Below, piece by piece: positions 16,321 to 22,721 of a stretch of DNA of 22,721 nt. This DNA comes from an uncultured Cellvibrio sp. (GTDB lineage: Bacteria; Pseudomonadota; Gammaproteobacteria; Pseudomonadales; Cellvibrionaceae), in the NCBI GenBank assembly GCA_946481735.1, contig CAMLOU010000070.1:1-22721 (forward strand). Reading direction: 5' to 3'. Below the pieces are notes generated by a model that saw only the letters and a list, made by a program, of their open reading frames with translations, ran no database searches and was not told the origin of the DNA. The translations under genes were made by a program, and so were the position numbers. Every line of letters begins with the position of its first letter. The stretch's first letter is position 1.

Positions 16321-16428
16321 GCAGGGATTGGGGAGCGGGGTGCGAGACCATCACCGGCAAGGATGCCGGTGATGAGCCTACAGGGATGTATTCACGGCGT
16401 GTCTCGCACCCCGCTCCCCAATACCTGC
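16321..16428 (-). repeat. Nested-hairpin repeat, copy C
   Basis: 27-base arms (16321-16347 with 16402-16428) pair with one mismatch around a 54-base core (16348-16401) identical to copy B in the opposite direction. The inner 11 bases of the arm, GGGGTGCGAGA, are shared with copy A; the outer parts differ from A yet remain self-complementary. Confidence 0.87.
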
Positions 16429-16454
16429 CCACACCGGACAAACACTCTGTAGTT

Positions 16455-16479
16455 ATAAGTAAGAACGTATTTTACTTAT
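16455..16479. promoter_or_regulatory. Inverted repeat upstream of the TPR gene
   Basis: ATAAGTAA-gaacgtatt-TTACTTAT is a perfect 8-base palindrome with a 9-base spacer, ending 17 bases before the ATG at 16497. Position and symmetry suit a regulator site overlapping the start of transcription or translation, but no known consensus is recognised. Confidence 0.35.
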
Positions 16480-16496
16480 TTATTCGGGAATAAAAG

Positions 16497-17756
16497 ATGC
16501 ATCAAAAACTCACATCAATTACCAACAATTTCCAACGTGTAGCAAAACTCAGTTTGCTCATCGGCGGATTGTTGCTATCAGCCTACAGCTGGTCAGCCCC
16601 CAACTCCGTCAGTAGTAAAACCTACAAGGAACTCACCAGCATTCAGGAGATGATCTCCACCAACCAGACCGATCAAGCCTTTACCGCGCTCAAGACACTT
16701 CACAGCGAAGTCGAAAAAGACTCCCTCGACGAAGCGCTGGTATTGCAAATGCTTGGCTACACCGAAATGGGCCGCAACAATTACCAGCAAGCGATTGACT
16801 ACCTGAAACGCAGTCTCGCCCTGAACCGCCTGCCAGAAAACGTCAAATACAACGTCGGTTACATGGTGGCCCAATTGTATGCCGCGCAGGAAAAATATGA
16901 CGAGGCATTGGTGTTTGCGGAAGAGTGGTTTAAGACCCTTGAAGCACCTACGCCGGATCAGGCGATTTTTATGGCGAATATTTTTGCGCAGACCGGTAAA
17001 TACAAACAGGCGATTCCCTACGCGAAACAGGCGATCGAATCCGGTAAAGAACCGCGTGAGAGTTGGTATCAATTGTTGATCGCCTGCAACTTTGAATTGA
17101 AAGATTATCCGCAAGCGGCCGAAGCGCTAAAAGGTGCCTTAACCAAATGGCCCGCTAAAGCAGATTACTGGGAGCAGTTGGCCAGTGTGTATGTGCTGAT
17201 GGACAACGAAATTAAAGGGCTGGCAACTTTACAGCTGGCCTGGAAGGCGGGTGTGTTGCAAAAAGAAAATTCCATTCGCTCAATGGTGCAACTGGCGGTG
17301 ACGCAGGGGATTCCCGAGCATGGTGCACGCTTGCTGAATTCTGCTCTACAAAAAGAAGCATTACCTCGCGACGAGACCTACGTTGATTTGTTGGCGAATG
17401 CCTGGTTGGCTGCCCGTGAAGATGCGCCGGCTATCACTGCCTTCGAAGAGTTGGCACAGCTGACGAAAGAAGGCGATCCCTACTTGCGCATTGCGAATAT
17501 TTATATCGAAAAAGCGGAATGGAAAAAGGCTGAAGCGGCGTTGCGCAAAGCGCTGGATATGAAGTTGGAGGAGCCGGGTAAAGCCTGGTTAATCCTGGGC
17601 ATTGCCATGACCGAACAGACGCGGTTTGATCAAGGCATGGATGCTTTCAAGAAAGCGCGCGCGTTTGCCTACACGGAAAAGCAGGCGAGCAGTTGGCTTA
17701 AATATGCCGAAGATTTGCGCCGCCAGCATAACTGGATCACTCGCAACCAATCCTGA
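16497..17756 (+). CDS. Exported TPR-repeat protein of the TonB2 cluster
   Basis: 419 aa with a signal peptide (LSLLIGGLLLSAYSWSA, cleavage near residue 35), so periplasmic. Several tetratricopeptide repeats are visible, for example LGYTEMGRNNYQQAIDYLKRSLAL (about 82-105), AQLYAAQEKYDEALVFAEEW, NIFAQTGKYKQAIPYAKQAI, and two C-terminal ones around 330-400. A TPR gene follows tonB2 in Vibrio (VC1543-like position), so this is probably the last member of the TonB2 set. Here it is separated from tonB by 483 bases containing two hairpin repeats, so it may have its own promoter. Confidence 0.87.
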   Translation: MHQKLTSITNNFQRVAKLSLLIGGLLLSAYSWSAPNSVSSKTYKELTSIQEMISTNQTDQAFTALKTLHSEVEKDSLDEALVLQMLGYTEMGRNNYQQAIDYLKRSLALNRLPENVKYNVGYMVAQLYAAQEKYDEALVFAEEWFKTLEAPTPDQAIFMANIFAQTGKYKQAIPYAKQAIESGKEPRESWYQLLIACNFELKDYPQAAEALKGALTKWPAKADYWEQLASVYVLMDNEIKGLATLQLAWKAGVLQKENSIRSMVQLAVTQGIPEHGARLLNSALQKEALPRDETYVDLLANAWLAAREDAPAITAFEELAQLTKEGDPYLRIANIYIEKAEWKKAEAALRKALDMKLEEPGKAWLILGIAMTEQTRFDQGMDAFKKARAFAYTEKQASSWLKYAEDLRRQHNWITRNQS

Positions 17757-17813
17757 TCATTTGGCGAGCGTGCAATAACGCACCTTAAATTTATTCATCA
17801 AAAGGCTCCAACC

Positions 17814-18023
17814 ATGCTGGTAACACGATGTAAAGCTTTTGTGGCCCTTATGGCACTCACCCTGTTCTTCCCGTTCGCCGCCAATGCCGCTGTTCCTGCG
17901 GATATACCCAAAGCGCGTATTGCGGTGCTTGGCGGTACTTTTTTGAACGATATTATTTTTCACCGTGAAGGCTTGATTAATCACCCCGAAATGACCTCGC
18001 AAAAGAAAAAGGATCACGAATGA
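17814..18023 (+). CDS. Small secreted ORF, possibly a truncated gene
   Basis: 69 codons. The first 24-26 residues form a good signal peptide (KAFVALMALTLFFPFAANA), followed by IPKARIAVLGGTFLNDIIFH and a charged tail. The GG-x-x-L-x-D-I pattern faintly recalls the N-terminus of MTA/purine nucleoside phosphorylases, but the rest of such a domain is missing. The last codons contain the AAGGAT ribosome site of the next gene, and the stop overlaps its ATG (ATGA), so at minimum it may be a coupled leader. It may be a real small periplasmic protein or the remnant of a deleted phosphorylase-like gene. I do not assign a function. Confidence 0.5.
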   Translation: MLVTRCKAFVALMALTLFFPFAANAAVPADIPKARIAVLGGTFLNDIIFHREGLINHPEMTSQKKKDHE

Positions 18024-19102
18024 TGAACTCTCCGCGTTTCTCTGTTGCCGTAATACTGTCGTTGTTCCTGTTGCTGGCCGGTTGTGCACCGCAATCGGCG
18101 AAAGAGCCTGCGCCCATTCCGGTGAAGTTTGTGGTTGTTACCATGTTTGAAATTGGCGAAGACGAAGGCGATAAAGCCGGTGAGTTCCAGTTGTGGAAAG
18201 AGCGGCAAAAGCTGACCAAAAAATTTCCGTTTCCCAATTCCTTTCATGACATTTATATGAATGAGGAAACCGGTGTGCTGGCGATTGTCACAGGTATCGG
18301 CACTGCTTATTCAACCTCGGCCACCATGGCGCTGGGGATGGACCCGCGGTTTGATTTATCCAAAGCCTATTGGTTAGTGGCAGGTATTGCCGGTATAGAT
18401 CCGGAAGATGCATCTATCGGTTCAGCGGCCTGGGCGGAATATCTGGTGGATGGCGATCTTGCCCACGAAATTGATGCGCGCGAAATTCCGGCCGATTGGG
18501 AAACCGGTTATTTCGCTCGTCATACGAAAAAACCTTATGACCCGAATAAACCGGAACCCACGGGTGAGATGCTGCGTTTGAATCCGGAATTAACCGAGTG
18601 GGCGTACCAGTTAACCAAAGACATCAGCTTGCCGGATTTACCAGGCCTGGCGGATACGCGTGCGCTTTACACGGAACATCCCAACGCACAAAAGCCGCCG
18701 TTTGTATTGAAGGGCGATCAGTTGGCAGCGATGACGTTTTGGCACGGCGCCATCATGAATGACTGGGCCAACAAGTGGGTGGATTACTGGAGCGAAGGTA
18801 AGGGCGAATTTGTCACCTCGGCAATGGAAGATACGGGGACGTTTTTATCGCTCAGTTTTTTGCACAACATCGGCAAGGTGGATAAAAACCGCGTGATGGT
18901 ATTGCGTACCGGCAGCAACTACACCATGCCGCCGCCGGGCGTGACCGCCGCTGAAAGTTTGCTGGCGGAAAACGAAGGTTACGCCGGGCTCGATGCCTCG
19001 CTCGAATCCGCCTATATTGTAGGAACGGCGGTGTTGGACAAGATCCTTGGCAACTGGGATGTCTACAAAGACAAGGTTCCTACTCCAGCGGACCTGCAAT
19101 AA
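18020..19102 (+). CDS. NUP family lipoprotein ('purine nucleoside permease')
   Basis: 360 aa. The signal peptide ends in a lipobox, LLAGC (Cys22), so the mature protein is a lipid-anchored periplasmic protein. The remainder matches the NUP family: VKFVVVTMFEIGEDEGD at the start, VTGIGTAYSTSATMALG near 93, YWLVAGIAGIDPEDASIGSA near 118, and the C-terminal SMLR-like RVMVLRTGSNYTMPPPG block. The family is named after a yeast purine nucleoside transporter but is distantly related to nucleoside phosphorylases, and I see no membrane helix beyond the signal. A nucleoside-binding or cleaving role is therefore at least as likely as transport. ATG at 18020 or 18023 are both possible. Confidence 0.88.
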   Translation: MMNSPRFSVAVILSLFLLLAGCAPQSAKEPAPIPVKFVVVTMFEIGEDEGDKAGEFQLWKERQKLTKKFPFPNSFHDIYMNEETGVLAIVTGIGTAYSTSATMALGMDPRFDLSKAYWLVAGIAGIDPEDASIGSAAWAEYLVDGDLAHEIDAREIPADWETGYFARHTKKPYDPNKPEPTGEMLRLNPELTEWAYQLTKDISLPDLPGLADTRALYTEHPNAQKPPFVLKGDQLAAMTFWHGAIMNDWANKWVDYWSEGKGEFVTSAMEDTGTFLSLSFLHNIGKVDKNRVMVLRTGSNYTMPPPGVTAAESLLAENEGYAGLDASLESAYIVGTAVLDKILGNWDVYKDKVPTPADLQ

Positions 19103-19112
19103 CGGTTTGTTT

Positions 19113-19133
19113 GTCGGCGCCACTGGCGTTGAC
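19113..19133 (+). terminator. Weak hairpin after the NUP gene
   Basis: GTCGGCGCC-act-GGCGTTGAC forms a 9-base stem with two G-U pairs, just after the NUP stop. No T tract follows, so it may only separate the NUP gene from the amidase gene. Confidence 0.25.
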
Positions 19134-19190
19134 CTGATGTAAAAATGTGGGCTCTGCATCGGGCAGGGCTCCTTGGCAGGAAACGTTTTG

Positions 19191-20393
19191 ATGTCGTTTG
19201 ATCAGCGCGTCTATGCGTGGCGCGGTCACTTTCCCGCGCCGACCCTGGCGACCGGCAGCCTTGCGGGGCTGCGGCTCGGCGTCAAGGATCTATTTCATAT
19301 TGCCGGCCTACCCACCGGCGCAGGCAATCCGGATTGGCTCGCCAGCCATCCACTGCCGCAACAGACTTCACCCATTGTGTTTGACCTTTTGCAGGCCGGT
19401 GCGGAGTTGGTCGGCAAGACCCAGACGGACGAGCTGGCCTATAGCCTTAACGGCCTGAATATCCATTACGGCGCGCCCCTCAATCCCCAATGCCCGGATC
19501 GCTTGCCGGGTGGTTCCAGCAGTGGCTCGGCTGTGGCCGTGGCCGCCGGGGAGATTGATATCGGGCTGGGTACGGATACCGGTGGTTCGATCCGTGTGCC
19601 AGCCAGTTACAACGGGTTATTTGGTATTCGCACCACCCACGGTTTATTGAGCCGGGAACATATGGTGCCTCTGGCACCACTGTTCGATACCGTCGGCTGG
19701 ATGACTGCCGATGGCACGCTGCTGGAAGCTGTAGGCAAGGTATTGCTGCCGGAAGATCTGCCGCAGTGGCCCACAGGCCCCTTGCGGGTGGGCGTGATCG
19801 AGCCGGAGATTCAGGGTTTTTCGCTGTGGACCGAGGATCATGAAGCCTGGCTGACCCACCAGATGGGCCTTAGCGTGTTCAAACGCCTGAGTTTGTCCGC
19901 CGACTGGCTGGCCCGCGCCAGCCAATGTTTTCGCACCTTGCAGGGTCGTGCCATCTGGCAGACCCACGGCCAATGGATCAGCGAACGCCAGCCGCATTTT
20001 GCGCCGGACATCCGTGCGCGCTTTGACTGGTGCAGCCAATTAACCCCGGCCCAGGAACGCGAAGCGCAGATCGAACGCCTCGCACTGCAGGTTGAGATCC
20101 AGGATTGGTTTGAAGGGGTCGATTTATTGTTGTTGCCGACCACGCCGGGCCCCGCGCCGCTTCTGGGCGCCGATGCCACCTGGATGGATAACTACCGCAG
20201 CCAGTTGATGGGCCTGACCGCGCCTGCTGGCCTGGCCGGTTTGCCGCAGGTCCACCTACCGGTACTCAGTGTGGCGGGGGCGCCAGCGGGTGTTTCCCTA
20301 TTGGGGCAGGCCGGTTTTGACCGAGCCTTGCTGGAGCTGGCCGCCCATCTGGATCGGGCGGCTTCGTTGCGCATTGCACAGGTGATGCTATGA
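19191..20393 (+). CDS. Amidase-signature hydrolase (AtzE/HpxY-like)
   Basis: 400 aa from the ATG at 19191, preceded by AGGAAA; a TTG at 19173 is possible but less likely. The amidase-signature triad is complete: Lys32 in GVKDLF, Ser109 in GGSSSGSA and the nucleophile Ser133 in GTDTGGSIRVPA, with the family's 24-residue spacing between the two serines. It is shorter than typical AtzE-type enzymes. It is translationally coupled to the HpxW-like gene, as amidase and Ntn-hydrolase genes are in the Klebsiella hpxWXYZ cluster, but the small AtzG/HpxX-type partner is not found here. Substrate unknown; a ureido or carbamoyl amide from purine breakdown is an inference. Confidence 0.85.
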   Translation: MSFDQRVYAWRGHFPAPTLATGSLAGLRLGVKDLFHIAGLPTGAGNPDWLASHPLPQQTSPIVFDLLQAGAELVGKTQTDELAYSLNGLNIHYGAPLNPQCPDRLPGGSSSGSAVAVAAGEIDIGLGTDTGGSIRVPASYNGLFGIRTTHGLLSREHMVPLAPLFDTVGWMTADGTLLEAVGKVLLPEDLPQWPTGPLRVGVIEPEIQGFSLWTEDHEAWLTHQMGLSVFKRLSLSADWLARASQCFRTLQGRAIWQTHGQWISERQPHFAPDIRARFDWCSQLTPAQEREAQIERLALQVEIQDWFEGVDLLLLPTTPGPAPLLGADATWMDNYRSQLMGLTAPAGLAGLPQVHLPVLSVAGAPAGVSLLGQAGFDRALLELAAHLDRAASLRIAQVML

Positions 20394-21976
20394 CAGCTAT
20401 CGGATTTTCCGCACCGCATTATCAAGCGTCTGAAATAGGGCTGGCCGTGCTGCGCGACGGCGGCAGTGCGATTGATGCCATGGTTGCCGCTGCGGCGGCA
20501 ATCAGTGTCCTTTATCCTCACATGAATAGCCTGGCCGGTGACGGTTTCTGGCTGATCCATAAACCCGGCGAAGCACCGCGCGCGATCGATGCGTGCGGTC
20601 CGGCGGCGGGTTTAGCGAGTATCGAGTGGTACCAGTACCAGCAGCAATCGACGATTCCAGGGCGCGGCCCGCTGGCCGCGCTGACCGTCGGCGGTACCCT
20701 GGGCGGGTGGCAGCGAGCGCGGGATATTGCCGCAGAAACCCAGGCGAATATCCCTTTGCCTGAATTGCTGGCGCCGGCCATCAGCCTGGCGAAGCAGGGC
20801 ATCCGCGTGACGGACAGCCTGGCCGCTGCGAGTCACAAGGTGATGATGGAGATCGCTCGTTTGGACGAGTTTCAGCGGGTATTCGCTCCAGGGAATCAAT
20901 TGTTGGAAGCCGGCCAGACCTTTACCAACCCGGACCTGGGCGACTTTATTGAGCAGTTGGCTCACGCCGGTCTGGACGATTTTTATCGTGGGGCACTGGC
21001 TAATGACATCGCCCGTGCCCTGACGGCCGCCGGTAGCCCCTTGCGGCTGGACGATTTGCAAGCCTATCGCGCCCGGGAAGTCGCGCCGCTGTCAGTAGCC
21101 ACCCGCCTCGGTCAGTGTTTTAACTTGCCTGCGCCTACCCAGGGGCTGGCGTCATTGCTGATCCTGGCGATCTACGACCGGTTGTTTCAACCGGGCTGGG
21201 ATGAATCGGTGCGCATCCACGCACTTATCGAAGCCACCAAGCAGGCATTTCTGGTACGGGATCGCGAAGTCTTTGATCCGCGCCGCCTGAGCGAGCGCTG
21301 GCCTGAGCTGCTGTGCGACAGCCACGTTGAGCAACTGGCGGGGCAGGTGGGTTTGCAAGCCTTACCCTGGCCGCAACCCGCTGCGCCGGGGGATACCGTG
21401 TGGATGGGCTGCGTGGATAAAAACGGGGTTATGGTGAGCTTTATCCAGAGTATTTACTGGGAATTCGGCTCCGGCGTGGTTATTCCGGAGATGGGCTTGA
21501 TCTGGAACAACCGCGGCGTGAGCTTCAGCCTGGACCCGCAGCACCCCAATGCACTGGCGCCAGGTTATAAACCTTTTCACACCCTCAACCCGGCGATGAT
21601 GCTGTTAAATGACGGACGCCGTATCAGCTACGGCACCATGGGCGGCGAAGGTCAGCCGCAAACCCAGGCTGCACTGCTGACTCGCTACCTGTATGACGGC
21701 CTGTCTCTCGAGCAGGCCATCAGCCGCGGGCGCTGGTTACTGGGGCGCACCTGGGGCGACAACAATCATGATTTGAAGATGGAACAGGACCTGGTCGATA
21801 GTGTGGGGGATTCCCTGAGCGCGCGTGGGCATATGATCAAACCGGTCCCGGCGCACAGCGAATTAATGGGCCACGCCGGTGCCGTGGTCCACACCGCCGA
21901 CGGCCGGGTTGCCGCCGCCAGCGATCCGCGCAGCAATGGCGCGGGGTTGGTGGGCGTGGTTGGAGTTGCTGGATGA
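20390..21976 (+). CDS. hpxW: HpxW-like Ntn hydrolase (oxamate amidohydrolase/gamma-glutamyltransferase family)
   Basis: 528 aa. It belongs to the gamma-glutamyltranspeptidase superfamily, whose precursors cut themselves to expose an N-terminal threonine. Here that is probably Thr336 in GDTVWMGCVDKNG, giving subunits of about 335 and 193 residues. Other family blocks are SVLYPHMNSLAGDGFWLIH (about 44-62), the LNPAMMLLNDG region and GTMGGEGQPQTQ near 420. The MNSxxGDGFWLI form and the FGSGVVIPEMGLIWNNRG stretch fit the HpxW-type oxamate amidohydrolase better than glutathione-cleaving enzymes. There is no signal peptide, which also argues for a cytoplasmic HpxW role. ATGA overlaps join it to the amidase before and the transporter after. 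Confidence 0.78.
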   Translation: MTAIGFSAPHYQASEIGLAVLRDGGSAIDAMVAAAAAISVLYPHMNSLAGDGFWLIHKPGEAPRAIDACGPAAGLASIEWYQYQQQSTIPGRGPLAALTVGGTLGGWQRARDIAAETQANIPLPELLAPAISLAKQGIRVTDSLAAASHKVMMEIARLDEFQRVFAPGNQLLEAGQTFTNPDLGDFIEQLAHAGLDDFYRGALANDIARALTAAGSPLRLDDLQAYRAREVAPLSVATRLGQCFNLPAPTQGLASLLILAIYDRLFQPGWDESVRIHALIEATKQAFLVRDREVFDPRRLSERWPELLCDSHVEQLAGQVGLQALPWPQPAAPGDTVWMGCVDKNGVMVSFIQSIYWEFGSGVVIPEMGLIWNNRGVSFSLDPQHPNALAPGYKPFHTLNPAMMLLNDGRRISYGTMGGEGQPQTQAALLTRYLYDGLSLEQAISRGRWLLGRTWGDNNHDLKMEQDLVDSVGDSLSARGHMIKPVPAHSELMGHAGAVVHTADGRVAAASDPRSNGAGLVGVVGVAG

Positions 21977-22721
21977 GTGAATTTTTATGGGAGTGGCTGC
22001 CCCTGATACTCGCCATGCTCGCCACCGGTGCCTGCGCAGGTATCCTTGCCGGGCTGCTCGGCGTGGGTGGCGGCATTGTCATCGTTCCGGTCCTGTATTT
22101 CGTGTTGCAGACCCTGGGCATCAGCCCCGCCAGCGCCATCCTGATCGCCACCGGCACGTCCTTGCTGGTGATTGTGCCCACCAGTATTTCATCGGTGCGC
22201 GCCCACCATAAACGCGGCAATGTCGACTGGGCGCTGCTAAAACGCTGGTGGCCGTTTATGGTGATTGGCGTGATCGGTGGCAGCACCGTCGCCTTGCGCG
22301 TCAACGGCGAGATCGTCAGCGGCGTGTTCGGTGTGGTCGCGGTGCTGGTGGCGGCCAATATGCTGTTTCGCGCCAAGGCCGCACCCATCGCGCAGCAACT
22401 GCCGGGCATGGCCGGGCAGGGTGTGATGGCGGGCAGTATTGGCTTCTTCTCGGTAATGATGGGCGTTGGCGGCGGCACCCTGGGCGTTCCGCTGCTGACT
22501 TCCTGTAATTATCCGTCCCATCGGGCGGTGGGCACGGCAGCCTTCTTCGGGTTATTAATCTCCATCCCCGGCGCTATCGCCATGCTCCTGGCCGACACAC
22601 CGACGGATGCACCGGAAGGCATGGTCGGCATGGTCAACCTGCCAGGCTTTGCCCTGATTGTTCCCCTGACCGTTTTACTCGCACCCATGGGCGCCTGGCT
22701 CGGCGCAAAACTGGATGCGGT
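21973..22721 (+). CDS. TauE/SafE (TSUP) family membrane transporter, 3' end cut by the window
   Basis: 249 complete codons are visible with no stop before the window ends. The start overlaps the hpxW-like stop (ATGA). The duplicated TSUP signature is clear: GILAGLLGVGGGIVIVPVLYF (residues about 24-43) and the second-half copy GFFSVMMGVGGGTLGVPLLTS (about 157-177). About seven hydrophobic segments are present. The family moves small organic or sulfur-containing anions. Given its operon partners, a carboxylate such as oxamate, or another end product of purine or amide breakdown, may be the substrate (inference). Confidence 0.9.
   Translation, partial: MSEFLWEWLPLILAMLATGACAGILAGLLGVGGGIVIVPVLYFVLQTLGISPASAILIATGTSLLVIVPTSISSVRAHHKRGNVDWALLKRWWPFMVIGVIGGSTVALRVNGEIVSGVFGVVAVLVAANMLFRAKAAPIAQQLPGMAGQGVMAGSIGFFSVMMGVGGGTLGVPLLTSCNYPSHRAVGTAAFFGLLISIPGAIAMLLADTPTDAPEGMVGMVNLPGFALIVPLTVLLAPMGAWLGAKLDA

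Larger units (their letters stand above)
16014..16496. other. 483-base intergenic region between tonB and the TPR gene
   Basis: Holds nested-hairpin repeats B (16028-16129) and C (16321-16428) in opposite orientation, an AT-rich stretch between them (16130-16320) in which I see no gene or signal, and an inverted repeat at 16455-16479 close to the TPR gene. In Vibrio the corresponding genes are adjacent. Confidence 0.7.

Noticed and set aside
16028..16428. A miniature transposon bounded by repeats B and C as terminal inverted repeats
   Set aside because: Each copy is itself a complete hairpin, the arms of B and C differ, and no target-site duplication is evident around the 16028-16428 unit.
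21837..22521. Minus-strand and alternative plus-strand frames over the right end
   Set aside because: They overlap the TSUP transporter frame (21973 to the window end), which has clear membrane segments and duplicated GVGGG motifs; the others are low-complexity shadows of GC-rich DNA.

Overview
The window looks like the chromosome of a Cellvibrio-like gammaproteobacterium. This is inferred from a Vibrio-type TonB2 gene set, a large TonB-dependent receptor, moderate GC content and REP-like intergenic repeats; no rRNA or marker gene is present to prove it. Nearly everything recognisable concerns purine salvage and breakdown, so I read it as a purine-utilisation locus.

Left block (1-4557, + strand): a tightly packed operon xdhC-uraD-uraH-guaD-puuD-DUF1330 gene. 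It covers xanthine dehydrogenase maturation, guanine to xanthine, urate to 5-hydroxyisourate by a membrane/cytochrome c urate oxidase, 5-hydroxyisourate to OHCU, and OHCU to S-allantoin. The xdhAB genes would be expected just upstream. After 430 bases with two nested-hairpin repeats come a lipoprotein alpha/beta hydrolase (4986-5909) and a DJ-1/PfpI protein (5999-6562). The allantoinase puuE (6666-7589) follows on the minus strand and continues the pathway to allantoate. Allantoicase and ureidoglycolate genes are not in the window.

Middle block (8046-17756): an exported adenosine deaminase-family enzyme, then a TonB-dependent receptor followed by DUF3450-ttpC-exbB-exbD-tonB and a TPR gene. 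This is the gene order of the Vibrio TonB2 system. Two nested-hairpin repeats separate tonB from the TPR gene.

Right block (17814-22721): a 69-codon secreted small ORF overlapping a lipoprotein of the NUP ('purine nucleoside permease') family. Then, in visibly more GC-rich DNA, an amidase, an HpxW-like Ntn hydrolase (oxamate amidohydrolase family) and a TauE/SafE-type membrane transporter cut by the window end, joined by ATGA overlaps.

Working model (inference): purine compounds, perhaps from extracellular nucleic acid, cross the outer membrane through the receptor powered by its own TonB2 motor. They are deaminated or bound in the periplasm by the adenosine deaminase and the NUP lipoprotein, then oxidised in the cytoplasm to allantoate, with the amidase/HpxW/TSUP genes handling downstream nitrogen compounds.

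The most unusual non-coding signal is a family of four nested hairpins. They share a conserved core with a GTAG foot and a CATCC loop. Each copy is enclosed by long, largely copy-specific arms that remain perfectly or nearly perfectly self-complementary.
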